DNA of 64,000 nucleotides from Lentzea albidocapillata subsp. violacea (GCF_900100275.1 NZ_FNET01000007.1:186001-250000); one strand, 5' to 3'. Shown: positions 1 to 8,188, numbered from the stretch's first letter. Translations and numbers: made by a program. Notes: generated by a model from the sequence alone, not told the origin.

Positions 1-198
1 AGGAACCCAGCGTCTCAATCGACGTCCATGCAGGTGAGAGGCACTGCACAGCTGTGAGGTTGCCAACGCGTTACCTGTGGGTGGCGAATCGAGACTCGAA
101 AGTACTGGCGAAAAGATCGTTCACGAAACATCATGGACTCACTGGGCAACGCCGCCCAGGGCGCCGGCTCGGGGTTGTCGACGTGTGGGGAGGCTCCT

Positions 199-1017
199 AT
201 GTCTGCCGTACCTTCGGACGAAGTCTTCGAAGTGCCTGCCGCTTCGCCCCTCCACCTCGTCAGAGGCTCCGCGCCCGGTTTGTTCTGGTACCTCACCGAG
301 CCCACCCGCTGCGCGCTCGACGTCAGCGAGTTCGTGGCCACCCGGTCGATGTTGCGTGGCGCGCCGTCGGGTGACGGCCATCCGGTGCTCGTCTTCCCCG
401 GCCTCGGAGCCGCCGACTCGTCCACGGTGATGCTGCGCCGTTTCCTGTCCGGTCTGGGCTATCAGGTGAACCCGTGGGGCCTGGGCCGCAACATCGGGCC
501 CACGCGCAAGGCCGTGGACGGCATGCACGCCTTGGTGAAGAAGGTTTCCGACGCCCACGGCGGGCCGATCTCCATCGTCGGCTGGTCGCTGGGCGGGATC
601 TTCGCGCGCGAGATGGCACGCGACCACCCGCACCGCGTCCGCCAGGTGATCACGATGGGTTCGCCGTACAACATGAGTGATCCCGTGCAGTCACGGGCGA
701 TGCCCGCGTTCGCGTTGTTCTCCCGGCTGCACATCCCGAAGGACGAGTTCCCGCCGCTGGAGTCGACGCGGCCGCCGATCCCGGTGCCCGCCACGTCGAT
801 CTACTCCAGGACGGACGGCATCGTCTCGTGGGAGTCGTGCGTCGAGGAACCGGGGCCGCGCAAGGAGAACGTCCAGGTGTCGTCCTCACATCTGGGATAT
901 GGCTTCAACTCCAGCGTGCTGTGGGTCGTCGCGGACCGGCTGGCACAGGCGGAGGGCACGTGGGCGCCCTTCGCCGCGCCACCGGGGATGGCCCGCCTCT
1001 ACCCGCGGGCGGCCTAG
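199..1017 (+). CDS. Alpha/beta-hydrolase, lipase/esterase-like
   Basis: The 272-residue product looks like an alpha/beta-hydrolase of the lipase/PGAP1-like type. A beta strand with the phrase HPVLVFPGLG lies near residue 60, and the nucleophile elbow GWSLGG (G-x-S-x-G) lies near residue 125. No signal peptide is visible, so it is probably cytosolic. The start at 199 is preferred over the upstream ATG at 133 because GGGGAGG lies 5 bases before it. A strong hairpin follows the stop and separates it from the convergent secreted-protein gene. The substrate cannot be told from sequence; an acyl ester is inferred from the family only. Confidence 0.8.
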   Translation: MSAVPSDEVFEVPAASPLHLVRGSAPGLFWYLTEPTRCALDVSEFVATRSMLRGAPSGDGHPVLVFPGLGAADSSTVMLRRFLSGLGYQVNPWGLGRNIGPTRKAVDGMHALVKKVSDAHGGPISIVGWSLGGIFAREMARDHPHRVRQVITMGSPYNMSDPVQSRAMPAFALFSRLHIPKDEFPPLESTRPPIPVPATSIYSRTDGIVSWESCVEEPGPRKENVQVSSSHLGYGFNSSVLWVVADRLAQAEGTWAPFAAPPGMARLYPRAA

Positions 1018-1038
1018 ACCTCTTTCCCGCACCCGGAA

Positions 1039-1072
1039 AGCGGGTGGAATCGGCAACCCGATCCCACCCGCT
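1039..1072. terminator. Bidirectional hairpin terminator
   Basis: The arms AGCGGGTGG and CCACCCGCT enclose inner arms ATCGG and CCGAT around a CAAC loop, giving a 34-nt hairpin with one mismatch. It sits between two convergent stop codons (1017 and 1102) and can serve both genes. Confidence 0.75.
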
Positions 1073-1101
1073 CAGCGGATGATCGCCCTACCGGGCAGCG
1101 G

Positions 1102-2322
1102 TCAGTCGTCCTCCCCCTCGTTCAGGTCCGTGGCCATCGCGTCGGCGTCGCCGCCGTTGCCGCCGTGGCCGGTGTCGCCACCGTTGGTGCTGCTGTTGTT
1201 GGTCGCGTTGCCGGTGTCGCCCGTGGACGTGTCGCCGGAGTCGCCGGAATCGGTGCTGGTAAGGCAAATGGAGTGGGCGCACATCACCCATGCGGAGTTG
1301 TCGCCGGTGTCGCCCGAGTCGCCCGAGTCGCCGCTGTCGCCGGTCATCGCGGTGTTGGCACTGCTGGCGTCGCCGCCCGCACCGGAAGATCCGCCGTTGC
1401 CCGCGGTGGCGCTGGCAGTGGCTTCGCTGTCACCGTGCGCGGCGTTCTCGTCGTCATCCCACTCGACCGCGGTGGAGGTTCCTGCTGCTGCGTCGGCGTC
1501 GCCGCCGTTGCCACCGTCGCCGGTGTCGCCGCCGCTGGTGCTGCTGTTGTTCGCGGCGTTGCCGGTGTCGCCTGTGGACGTGTCGCCGGAGTCGCCGGAG
1601 TCCACGTCGGCCTCGCAGTCGGAGTGGACGCACATCACCCATGCGGAGTTGTCGCCCGTGTCGCCGGAATCGCCCGAGTCGCCGGTGTCGCCGGAGATCG
1701 CGGTGTTGCTGCTGCCGGCGTCACCGCCATCGCCGGAATCCCCGCCGTGTCCAGCCGTGGCAGAGGCCGTGGCCTCCGTGTCGCCGCCGTGGGTGGAGTC
1801 CTCGCTGTGGGCCGAGCTGTTGTCCTCGTCCCCGTGTTCGTCGTCCTCGTCCCAGGTGGTCGCGACCGCGTTCTCCGCGGTGGCGTCGGCGTCGCCGCCG
1901 TTGCCGCCGTGGCCGGAGTTGCCCCCGCTGGTGCTGCTGTTGTTGGCGGCGTGGCCGGTGTCGCCTGTGGACGTGTCACCCGAGTCGCCGGAGTCCGCGT
2001 CGACCTCGCAGTCGGAGTGGACGCACATCACCCATGCGGAGTTGTGGCCGGTGTCGCCGGACTCCTCGGAGTCGCCCGATTCGCCTGACGTGGCGGTGTT
2101 GGCGCTGCCGGCATCGCCACCGTCGCCGGAGTCCCCGCCGTGCCCGGCCGCGGCGTAGGCCGCGGCCTGATGACTGAACCACTCCCAGGCCATCTGATGT
2201 TCACTGCCGCCCATCCCGAACGGGTGGAACGCGCTGGTGTTCGCGCTGGCGGTCGGTCCCGCCAGCACGAGGCCAGTGGCCACAGCCGCGGCCAGGAGGC
2301 CGGTTTTGACGTTCTTGCGCAT
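1102..2322 (-). CDS. Secreted protein with three Gly/Ser/Asp-rich repeats
   Basis: This 406-residue protein starts with a clear signal peptide (MRKNVKTGLLAAAVATG, cleavage after ASA near residue 27). The rest is three copies of a unit of about 120 residues. Each unit has Gly-Asp-Ser-rich tracts such as GDSGDSGDTGD, then a conserved core NSAWVMC(V/A)HS-x-C with a C-x4-C pair, then DSGDSGDTSTGDTG and NNSST. It is very acidic and of low complexity. The start at 2322 has AAGGAAGGAAG just upstream. I recognise no catalytic domain. A cell-surface, Ca-binding or structural role is possible but is inference. The matching DNA repeats are very similar, so copy number may vary between strains. Confidence 0.85.
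   Translation of the reverse strand: MRKNVKTGLLAAAVATGLVLAGPTASANTSAFHPFGMGGSEHQMAWEWFSHQAAAYAAAGHGGDSGDGGDAGSANTATSGESGDSEESGDTGHNSAWVMCVHSDCEVDADSGDSGDTSTGDTGHAANNSSTSGGNSGHGGNGGDADATAENAVATTWDEDDEHGDEDNSSAHSEDSTHGGDTEATASATAGHGGDSGDGGDAGSSNTAISGDTGDSGDSGDTGDNSAWVMCVHSDCEADVDSGDSGDTSTGDTGNAANNSSTSGGDTGDGGNGGDADAAAGTSTAVEWDDDENAAHGDSEATASATAGNGGSSGAGGDASSANTAMTGDSGDSGDSGDTGDNSAWVMCAHSICLTSTDSGDSGDTSTGDTGNATNNSSTNGGDTGHGGNGGDADAMATDLNEGEDD
1181..2080. repeat. Three tandem DNA repeat units inside the secreted protein gene
   Basis: Near-identical blocks coding for the WVMC-HS-x-C core recur at about 1270-1300, 1620-1650 and 2010-2040, each flanked by long GGTGTCGCC/GAGTCGCCG-type triplet runs. 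The spacing is about 350-390 bp. Such arrays are prone to unequal recombination. Confidence 0.8.
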
Positions 2323-2705
2323 GTTCTTCCTTCCTTGACGACAACTTCTCGAACGTGGAGCCACGGCGGGTCGTCATGCTCATGGCCGTCTCGTCCCTCC
2401 ACGGTCCGGAGCACGCCGACATCCGGGCCGCAGGGTTGACGTTCGAGCCGGGGGAACAGGACTGGCCGCCTACCGTCACGCCGGCGTTCCGGGCTCAAGC
2501 ACCTCCCCTCGGCGGAACGCCCTCGTTGCGCCGTTTGGAGTAGCCGGGGTCGAAGGCGGAAAACCTGCCGGACGTCAGCTAGCTGAATGGGCGACATCCG
2601 GTGCTTCTGCGCCGATGTCGGCGGTCACCTGACGGGGGAAGGACACCTCGGACAGGGGATGCGCGAACGGATGAGCCGTCACCGGCAGGTAACGGGGTCG
2701 CGCCG
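2323..2705 (-). promoter_or_regulatory. 383-bp gap: long leader with dyads
   Basis: No convincing gene lies here. For the minus-strand secreted-protein gene this is the promoter and leader region. A perfect 9-bp inverted repeat (GGCGTTCCG at 2483-2491 and CGGAACGCC at 2513-2521) has a 21-nt loop. A perfect 12-bp palindrome TCAGCTAGCTGA lies at 2575-2586. A weaker hairpin at 2592-2620 (CGACATCCGG/CCGATGTCG) could end transcription of the DUF2332 gene, which stops at 2706. I could not assign a known riboswitch class. Confidence 0.4.
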
Positions 2706-3674
2706 CTAGCTGTAGATCGTGACCGTCAGGCGGGGGTTGGAGCGAAAATCCGTCGACTCGTAGGCAACCCGCGCGAGGGGCATCGACCCGGCCGCCGCGG
2801 TCAGCGTCGTCTCGATCTCGTTGCGCTCGTCCTCGGTCAGGTACGCCCAGAACGAGCTGTGCCAGATCACCGTGTACGTGCCGCGGTCGTCGGGCGGCAC
2901 GAGGTTCTCCCGCAGCCACCGCCCGGCGGGAGAGCGCGCGACCTTCACGCCGACCTTGGTGGCGAGCTCGATGGCGTCGTCGAGGTCCCACCGCAGCGCG
3001 TCGTGCTCCGGCGGGATGAACGAGTGCAGGATCATCGCGTGCTTGGGGTCGGCGGGGTCGCGCGGCTGCAGGTCGCAGCCGGCCCTGCCGACGATCTCGA
3101 GGTTCGGCGGCTGCGGGCCGACGGCGGCCAGGCGCACCGGCGAGTCCTTGTCGCCCCACTCCCAGCCGAGGCCGAACCAGCGGTAGTGGTCGAGGATCAG
3201 GTTGAGGCCGGCGCAGGCGCCGAGTTCGAGCAGCCGGACCTTCGGCGCGCCGATCATCGTGAGGCCCCGCAGCAGGAACGCGGCCGTCTTCGGCTGGTGC
3301 TGCTGCACCGTCCGGTCGAGCGCCGCGAGGATCTCGCCCGCGTTCTCCACGATCGCGCGCCGTGCCGCCAGCCACGCCAGCAGCGCTGTCGAGTCGGACT
3401 CGCCGGCCATCGCGGCCGCGTGCGCGCTGGTGAACCGCTGGCTGAGCTCCGGGGCCTTCCCCGACAGCATCAGCAGCCGCACGCCCGCGAGCGCCTGGAC
3501 GCCGAACAACGGGCTGTGCACGGCGCTGTGCGAACACAGCAGGTCCGCCACCGGCCCGCCCTTGTCGAGCTCGCTCGCGAGTTCGGAGAGGATGCGCGCG
3601 GACACCGGCGCGCTGGTGCGCAACCGCACCGAGAGCGTGCGCAGCGTGGAAGCACCGATCGCAGCCGCCGTCAC
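2706..3674 (-). CDS. DUF2332 family protein
   Basis: This 322-residue cytosolic protein matches the actinobacterial DUF2332 family by its landmarks: an N-terminal helical region, the phrase VRLLELGACAGLNL near residue 160 (methyltransferase-like glycine loop), DHYRW, and a C-terminal VIWHSSFWAYL followed by P-L-A-R-V-A-Y-E. The glycine loop suggests a SAM-binding Rossmann fold, but no reaction is established. The GTG at 3674 is chosen because GGGAGGAAAC precedes it directly; the open frame extends upstream only into the neighbouring crotonase gene. It is divergent from that crotonase, with 47 bp between starts. Confidence 0.75.
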   Translation of the reverse strand: MTAAAIGASTLRTLSVRLRTSAPVSARILSELASELDKGGPVADLLCSHSAVHSPLFGVQALAGVRLLMLSGKAPELSQRFTSAHAAAMAGESDSTALLAWLAARRAIVENAGEILAALDRTVQQHQPKTAAFLLRGLTMIGAPKVRLLELGACAGLNLILDHYRWFGLGWEWGDKDSPVRLAAVGPQPPNLEIVGRAGCDLQPRDPADPKHAMILHSFIPPEHDALRWDLDDAIELATKVGVKVARSPAGRWLRENLVPPDDRGTYTVIWHSSFWAYLTEDERNEIETTLTAAAGSMPLARVAYESTDFRSNPRLTVTIYS

Positions 3675-3721
3675 GTTTCCTCCCGTCTCCGGCCAGGGGA
3701 CTTTACAAGGACGTCGGTATC

Positions 3722-4489
3722 GTGCGGCGGGTGAGCGAGTTCCTGGAACTGTCCGCGGCCGGCCCGGTCGCCACGTTGACCATCGACCGGCCGGCCAAGC
3801 GCAACGCCATGAGCTACGAGATGTGGTCGGCCCTGCCAGGCATCCTGGACAGCGTTTCCGCAGATGAGAGCGTACGCGTGCTGGTGATCCGGGGCGGGGA
3901 GCACTTTTCCGCCGGTGCCGACATCGCCGAGTTCTCGACGCTGCGCCGGGGTGCCGAGGGCGCTGCCCACTACGGCGAAGCTGTCCACAACGGCGAACGT
4001 GCGATCGCACAACTGGACAAACCGACGATCGCCGCGGTCTCCGGGTTCTGCGTGGGCGGCGGCTGCGAGATCGCGCTCGCCTGCGACATCCGGGTGGCGG
4101 CCGCGGACGCCCGGTTCGGCATCACGCCCGCGAAGCTCGGCATCGTCTACAACTTCACCTCCACCAAGGCGCTGGTGGACGCGGTGGGGCCGGCGTGGGC
4201 GAAGCAGATCCTGTTCTCGGCCGACCTGATCGACGCCGCGACGGCGCTGCGGATCGGTCTCGTGAACGAGGTCGTGGACTCCCTGGACGCCCGCGTGAAG
4301 GAGCTTTCCGAACAGATCGCCGGCCGCGCGCAGGTCTCGGTCCGCGGCGCCAAGAAGATCGTCAACTCGATCACCGACGGCGGGCACGAGGACGACTTCG
4401 TGCGCGCGCTGTACGCGGAGGCCGCCTCCAGCGCCGACTACGCCGAGGGCGTGACGGCGTTCCTGGAGAAACGGCCTCCGCGCTTCTGA
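3722..4489 (+). CDS. Enoyl-CoA hydratase/isomerase family (crotonase)
   Basis: A 255-residue crotonase-fold enzyme. FSAGADIAEF near residue 62 and GFCVGGGCEIALACD near residue 108 form the CoA pocket and oxyanion hole, and the Glu of GGGCE is the first catalytic acid of hydratases. The second acid usually found in a PE-x-x-LG motif is missing: the sequence reads GITPAKLGIVYN. Full hydratase activity is therefore uncertain, and isomerase, decarboxylase or another crotonase chemistry is possible. The GTG at 3722 has AAGGA 9 bases upstream; a second GTG at 3731 is an alternative. It stands alone on this strand. Confidence 0.85.
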   Translation: MRRVSEFLELSAAGPVATLTIDRPAKRNAMSYEMWSALPGILDSVSADESVRVLVIRGGEHFSAGADIAEFSTLRRGAEGAAHYGEAVHNGERAIAQLDKPTIAAVSGFCVGGGCEIALACDIRVAAADARFGITPAKLGIVYNFTSTKALVDAVGPAWAKQILFSADLIDAATALRIGLVNEVVDSLDARVKELSEQIAGRAQVSVRGAKKIVNSITDGGHEDDFVRALYAEAASSADYAEGVTAFLEKRPPRF

Positions 4490-4493
4490 GCTG

Positions 4494-5093
4494 TCAGAAC
4501 ACCTCGGCGGCGATCGTGGTGTCGGCGCCGTGGCCCGTGTGCACCACGGTGTCCCCGGGCAGCGTCAGCAGCTTCTCCCGGATCGACGCCTCGATCGTCG
4601 GCCGGTCCGAGAACGACCGGCCCGTCGCGCCCGGCCCGCCCTGGAACAGCGTGTCGCCGGTGAACACCGCGCCCAGTGACGGCACGTAGAAGCACACGGC
4701 ACCAGGGGAGTGCCCTGGCGTGTGCAGCACGTGGATCTCCTCGCCGGCGACGGTGAGCACCTGGCCGTCTTCCAGCGACTGGTGCGGGATCACGCCGGTG
4801 TGCGTCAGGTTCCACACCACGTGGTCGGCCTGGTGCAACGCCATCGGCGCGCCCGTCGCGTGGGCCAGGTCCGGTGCGACGCGGACGTGGTCGTCGTGCG
4901 CGTGGGTCAGGAGGATCGCCACGACACGACGGCCGTCGACGGCCTTCAGGATCGCGTCCACGTCGTGCGGCGCGTCGATGACGACGCACTCCGAGGAGTC
5001 GCCGACGACCCAGACGTTGTTGTCGACGTCGAAGGTCTCGCCGTCCAGCGAGAAGGTGCCGGAGGTGACCGTGTGGTCTACGCGCAGCGGCAT
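4494..5093 (-). CDS. Metallo-beta-lactamase-fold hydrolase, possible S-formylmycothiol hydrolase
   Basis: A 199-residue MBL-fold protein with the metal motif THAHDDH near residue 65, a further His in HTPGHSPG and the Asp of FTGDTLF. Its ATG overlaps the stop of the upstream S-(hydroxymethyl)mycothiol dehydrogenase as TGATG, so the two are likely translationally coupled. The family resembles glyoxalase II-type thioester hydrolases. Hydrolysis of the S-formylmycothiol made by the partner enzyme is a reasonable inference from this pairing, not shown by the sequence alone. Confidence 0.85.
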   Translation of the reverse strand: MPLRVDHTVTSGTFSLDGETFDVDNNVWVVGDSSECVVIDAPHDVDAILKAVDGRRVVAILLTHAHDDHVRVAPDLAHATGAPMALHQADHVVWNLTHTGVIPHQSLEDGQVLTVAGEEIHVLHTPGHSPGAVCFYVPSLGAVFTGDTLFQGGPGATGRSFSDRPTIEASIREKLLTLPGDTVVHTGHGADTTIAAEVF

Positions 5094-6181
5094 CAGAACA
5101 CCACGACCGATCGCAGCACGTCGCCGTGGTGCATCTTCTCGAACGCGCCCTCGACGCCGTCCAGCGGGATCTCCTCGCTGACGAACGCGTCCAGGTCGAA
5201 GCGGCCCTGCTGGTACAGGTCCACGAGCATCGGGAAGTCGCGCGTCGGCAGGCAGTCGCCGTACCACGAGGACTTGAGCGAGCCGCCGCGCGAGAAGAAG
5301 TCGATCAGCGGCATCTCGAGCCGCATGTCCGGCGTCGGAACACCCACCAGGACAACGGTTCCGGCGAGGTCGCGCGCGTAGAACGCCTGCTTCCACGTCT
5401 CCGGGCGGCCGACCGCGTCGATCACGACGTCCGCGCCGAACGAGTCCGTCAGGTCCTGGATCGCCGTGACGACGTCGTCGACCTCGCGGGCGTTGATGGT
5501 GTGCGTGGCGCCGAATCCCTTGGCCCACTCCAGCTTCCGCGGGTCCGTGTCGACGGCGATGATCTTCGCGGCACCGGCGAGGCGGGCGCCCGCGATGGCG
5601 CCGTCACCGACACCGCCGCAGCCGATCACGGCCACCGAGTCGCCGCGGCCGACGCCACCGGTGTTCATCGCGGCACCGACGCCGGCCATGACACCGCAGC
5701 CCAGCAGGCCCACGGCCGCGGCACGGGCGGACGGGTCGACCTTTGTGCACTGTCCGGAGTGGACGAGCGTCTTCTCCGCGAACGCGCCGATGCCCAGTGC
5801 GGGCGAGAGCTTGGTGCCGTCCACCAAGGTCATCGGCTGCGACGCGTTGAAGGTCGAGAAGCAGTACCAGGGCTTGCCTCGGCGGCAGGCGCGGCACGTG
5901 CCGCAGACCGCGCGCCAGTTCAGCACGACGAAGTCGCCGGGCTCCAGGTCCGTGACGCCGGAACCGACCGACTCCACGACACCCGCGGCCTCGTGGCCCA
6001 GCAGGAACGGGAAGTCGTCGTTGATGCCGCCCTCGCGGTAGTGCAGGTCGGTGTGGCAGACACCGCACGCCTGGATCTTCACCACTGCCTCGCCGGGACC
6101 GGGATCGGGTACCAGCACCGAGGTCAGCTCGACCGGTTGTCCCTTGCCCCGGGCGATGATGCCCTTGACCTCTTGCGCCAC
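5093..6181 (-). CDS. mscR: S-(hydroxymethyl)mycothiol dehydrogenase
   Basis: This 362-residue zinc-dependent alcohol dehydrogenase closely follows the mycothiol-dependent formaldehyde dehydrogenase pattern. It has the catalytic-zinc region [14 protein letters not shown] and GHEAAG, the structural-zinc region [15 protein letters not shown], and a Rossmann motif [10 protein letters not shown] near residue 190. It would oxidise the spontaneous formaldehyde-mycothiol adduct with NAD. The GTG at 6181 is preceded by GGAG. The downstream MBL gene overlaps its stop codon, and a VOC gene lies 12 bp upstream, making a three-gene run. Confidence 0.9.
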   Translation of the reverse strand: MAQEVKGIIARGKGQPVELTSVLVPDPGPGEAVVKIQACGVCHTDLHYREGGINDDFPFLLGHEAAGVVESVGSGVTDLEPGDFVVLNWRAVCGTCRACRRGKPWYCFSTFNASQPMTLVDGTKLSPALGIGAFAEKTLVHSGQCTKVDPSARAAAVGLLGCGVMAGVGAAMNTGGVGRGDSVAVIGCGGVGDGAIAGARLAGAAKIIAVDTDPRKLEWAKGFGATHTINAREVDDVVTAIQDLTDSFGADVVIDAVGRPETWKQAFYARDLAGTVVLVGVPTPDMRLEMPLIDFFSRGGSLKSSWYGDCLPTRDFPMLVDLYQQGRFDLDAFVSEEIPLDGVEGAFEKMHHGDVLRSVVVF

Positions 6182-6193
6182 TGCGACTCCGTC

Positions 6194-6712
6194 CTAGTTG
6201 ATCAGTGTCGTGCCTTCGAACTCGCCGAGTTCTTCCCGGTAGAACTCAATCCCTACACCGTTGGGGTCGCGGATGTACAGGCTGTCCTCGACGCCGCGGT
6301 CGGGGCCCAGGTACTCCATCCCGGCCTCGTCCAGCTTGGACCTGATCTCGTCGAACCGCTCGGGGGAGGTCGAGAGGGCCAGGTGCTGAACGGCACCGAT
6401 CGTCTCGGAGAACGCCGGGTGGTCGTGGCCCGGGAAGTCGAAGAACCCCAGCAGGTTCTTCGCGCCGAGGTCGAAGAAGAAGTGGCTGGAGCCGTTGTAG
6501 TCGCGGTTCTCCACCAGCTCGACCAGCGGGAAGCCGAGGAACTCCTGGTAGAACCGGATGGTCTCCTCGACGTCCTTGCAGATCAACGCGATGTGGTGAA
6601 CCCCGCGCGTCGGCGACCCGCCCCGCTCGGCGAGTGGCTTCACGTACTGCTCGCGCAGCTCGTCGCGCTTGGCGCGGATGGCGGCGAGCTCTTCACCCTC
6701 TGGCTGTGGCAT
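6194..6712 (-). CDS. VOC (glyoxalase/bleomycin resistance-fold) family protein
   Basis: A 172-residue protein with an N-terminal charged helix and then a single VOC repeat pair. GVHHIALICKDVEETIRFY begins the fold near residue 38, QHLALST lies mid-domain, and SLYIRDPNGVGIEFY near residue 145 supplies the last metal-ligand Glu. It is probably a metal-dependent lyase or dioxygenase of unknown substrate. It leads the mscR/MBL run. No Shine-Dalgarno sequence is visible; a TACTCT -10-like hexamer (6719-6724) lies 6 bases before the ATG, which suggests a leaderless mRNA. Confidence 0.8.
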   Translation of the reverse strand: MPQPEGEELAAIRAKRDELREQYVKPLAERGGSPTRGVHHIALICKDVEETIRFYQEFLGFPLVELVENRDYNGSSHFFFDLGAKNLLGFFDFPGHDHPAFSETIGAVQHLALSTSPERFDEIRSKLDEAGMEYLGPDRGVEDSLYIRDPNGVGIEFYREELGEFEGTTLIN

Positions 6713-6761
6713 GGGGTCAGAGTAGTTGAGGATTCAAACGTTCGCAGGTGTGGACGCCGAT

Positions 6762-6785
6762 GCCCGGCCCGCGCACGGGCCGGGC
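6762..6785. terminator. Perfect GC-rich hairpin
   Basis: GCCCGGCCCG and CGGGCCGGGC pair perfectly around a CGCA loop. The hairpin lies just after the stop of the DUF4235 gene and upstream of the VOC gene, so it probably ends the thioredoxin-to-DUF4235 operon. Confidence 0.7.
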
Positions 6786-6801
6786 GTCCGGATCGGCTCT
6801 G

Positions 6802-7071
6802 TCAGTCTTCCTCGTCGCCGGGCCATTCGCCGGTGAGCTTCTGGAAGCCCTTGGCGCCACCGCGGTCGATGGCGGCCTTGACCAGGCCGAAGATGGCGCC
6901 CTGGATGGCCGCGGCCATCAGCACCTCGGTCCAGGCGCGGTTGCGCATGGTGGCGCTGGGCGCTTCCTTGTCGCCCGCCACGAGCTTCCAGATCTGACCG
7001 AAGATCGCGGTGGCGAGGAAGCCTCCGAGCGCACCGAACAGCATTCCCAGCGGGCGGTACAGCAGCTTCAT
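6802..7071 (-). CDS. DUF4235 domain membrane protein
   Basis: An 89-residue small membrane protein. A first hydrophobic segment (GMLFGALGGFLATAIFG) is followed by a charged loop and a second (EVLMAAAIQGAIFGLVKAA), the layout of actinobacterial DUF4235 proteins. The start overlaps the stop of the DUF3618 gene by 4 bp (ATGA), and AGGAGGAAC precedes it. It is the last gene of a four-gene run of small envelope proteins. The function is not known. Confidence 0.85.
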   Translation of the reverse strand: MKLLYRPLGMLFGALGGFLATAIFGQIWKLVAGDKEAPSATMRNRAWTEVLMAAAIQGAIFGLVKAAIDRGGAKGFQKLTGEWPGDEED

Positions 7072-7388
7072 CGGTTCCTCCTCGAGATCGCCCAGATCGC
7101 GACGATCAGTGCGACCAGCGCGGCCGCGAGGGCACCGGGATGCCGGCGCGCCTTCTCGACCTGCTCGGCGACGGGCTCGGGCAGCGAGCCGATCGCCTGG
7201 TCGGTCGCGGCGGTCATCCTCACGGCCGTCTCGTGCGCCTGTTCCCTGACCCGCCCGGCCGTCTCGTGCGCCTGCTCCTTCACGCGTCCGGGCACGTCTG
7301 CCTTGTGCGCCAACGCTTCCACCGTCTCGCCCAGCTCACGCCGGGTGCGTTCGACGTCGCGCTGCAGCTGGTCCTTGGGTTCGGTCAT
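7068..7388 (-). CDS. DUF3618 domain protein
   Basis: A 106-residue protein with an N-terminal amphipathic segment QRDVERTRRELGETVEALA typical of DUF3618, a repeated EQAHETA helix in the middle (residues about 35-55) and one C-terminal membrane helix ending in RRNR. It overlaps both neighbours by 4 bp. The ATG at 7388 follows GGAGAG within the upstream gene. DUF3618 proteins travel with holin-X and DUF4235 proteins in actinomycetes; a membrane-stress role is guessed but unproven. Confidence 0.85.
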   Translation of the reverse strand: MTEPKDQLQRDVERTRRELGETVEALAHKADVPGRVKEQAHETAGRVREQAHETAVRMTAATDQAIGSLPEPVAEQVEKARRHPGALAAALVALIVAIWAISRRNR

Positions 7389-7774
7389 CGGTGCGCACTC
7401 TCCTTGATCGTCGCGACGTCCCGCTGGACGTTGTCCATCGCCTGCCTCGGTACCGGCGGAGCGGCCTGCTTGACCTGGGCCTTGCCCACGAGCGCGAAGA
7501 TGCCCGCGAACAGCAGAAGGGCGGCCGCGACGATCAACGCGGCCGCCCACGGCGGTACTACGAGTGCCAGCAGCAGGATCAGGCCCGCGACGACGCTGAG
7601 CCCGCCCCACCACGCGAACACGCCGGCCGCGCCGAACATCCCGGCGCCGACACCGGCGTGCTTGCCCTTGTCCTTCAGCTCCGCGACGGCGAGACGGATC
7701 TCATCGCGCGCGAGCCTGCTCACCTGCTCGGACAGCTGGTGCACCAGCTGTGCGGTCGACGTGTCGGTGTTCAT
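7385..7774 (-). CDS. Phage holin family / holin-X (DUF1469-like) membrane protein
   Basis: A 129-residue protein with an N-terminal helix (LVHQLSEQVSRLARDEIRLA) and two strongly hydrophobic segments at about residues 45-70 and 75-100, as in the actinobacterial holin-X superfamily. Despite the name it is a chromosomal envelope protein, and no phage genes are near. The ATG at 7774 is preferred to the TTG at 7807, which has no support. Its 3' end overlaps the DUF3618 start. Confidence 0.75.
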   Translation of the reverse strand: MNTDTSTAQLVHQLSEQVSRLARDEIRLAVAELKDKGKHAGVGAGMFGAAGVFAWWGGLSVVAGLILLLALVVPPWAAALIVAAALLLFAGIFALVGKAQVKQAAPPVPRQAMDNVQRDVATIKESAHR

Positions 7775-7807
7775 GCACGTCAGGTACCCACAGGTGTGGT
7801 GGACCAA

Positions 7808-8188
7808 TCAGCTCTGCTGTGCCTGGGCCTCCGCGACCTTCGCGTGGACCTCTTCCATGTTCACGTCGCGCGCCTGCTGGATCAGGTCGTTCAGCGCGGG
7901 GGCGGGCAGTGCGCCCGGCTGCGAGAACAGCACCACACCTTCGCGCACGATCATCAACGTCGGGATCGACCGGATGCCGAACGTGGCCGCGAGCTCCTGC
8001 TGCGCCTCCGTGTCGACCTTGCCGAACACGATGTCCTCGTTCTTGTCCGACGCGGCCTCGTAGGTCGGTCCGAACGCGCGGCACGGACCGCACCACTCGG
8101 CCCAGAAGTCGACCAGGACGATGCCGGAGCCGTCGGAGTCACCGACCACCTCGTCGAAGTTCTCCTTGGTCAGCTCGACCGTCGCCAT
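7808..8188 (-). CDS. Thioredoxin
   Basis: A 126-residue thioredoxin with VDFWAEWCGPCR (active-site WCGPC near residue 33) and the cis-proline loop IRSIPTL. A C-terminal extension (VNMEEVHAKVAEAQAQ) is longer than in TrxA. It has no signal peptide, so it is cytosolic. AGGAGG lies ahead of the ATG. It starts the operon that runs on into holin-X, DUF3618 and DUF4235. Confidence 0.9.
   Translation of the reverse strand: MATVELTKENFDEVVGDSDGSGIVLVDFWAEWCGPCRAFGPTYEAASDKNEDIVFGKVDTEAQQELAATFGIRSIPTLMIVREGVVLFSQPGALPAPALNDLIQQARDVNMEEVHAKVAEAQAQQS

Noticed and set aside
1-198. Small open frames at the left edge
   Set aside because: They overlap the start of the hydrolase gene in other frames and lack ribosome sites; the stretch probably holds its promoter only.
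1165-2177. Plus-strand frames across the GDSGD repeats
   Set aside because: They are translations of the reverse of a triplet repeat (Val/Ala/Gly or Arg runs) with no ribosome site or signal peptide.
7385-7774. Prophage holin
   Set aside because: The holin-X label is a family name; no endolysin, capsid or integrase gene is nearby and the neighbours are chromosomal envelope proteins.
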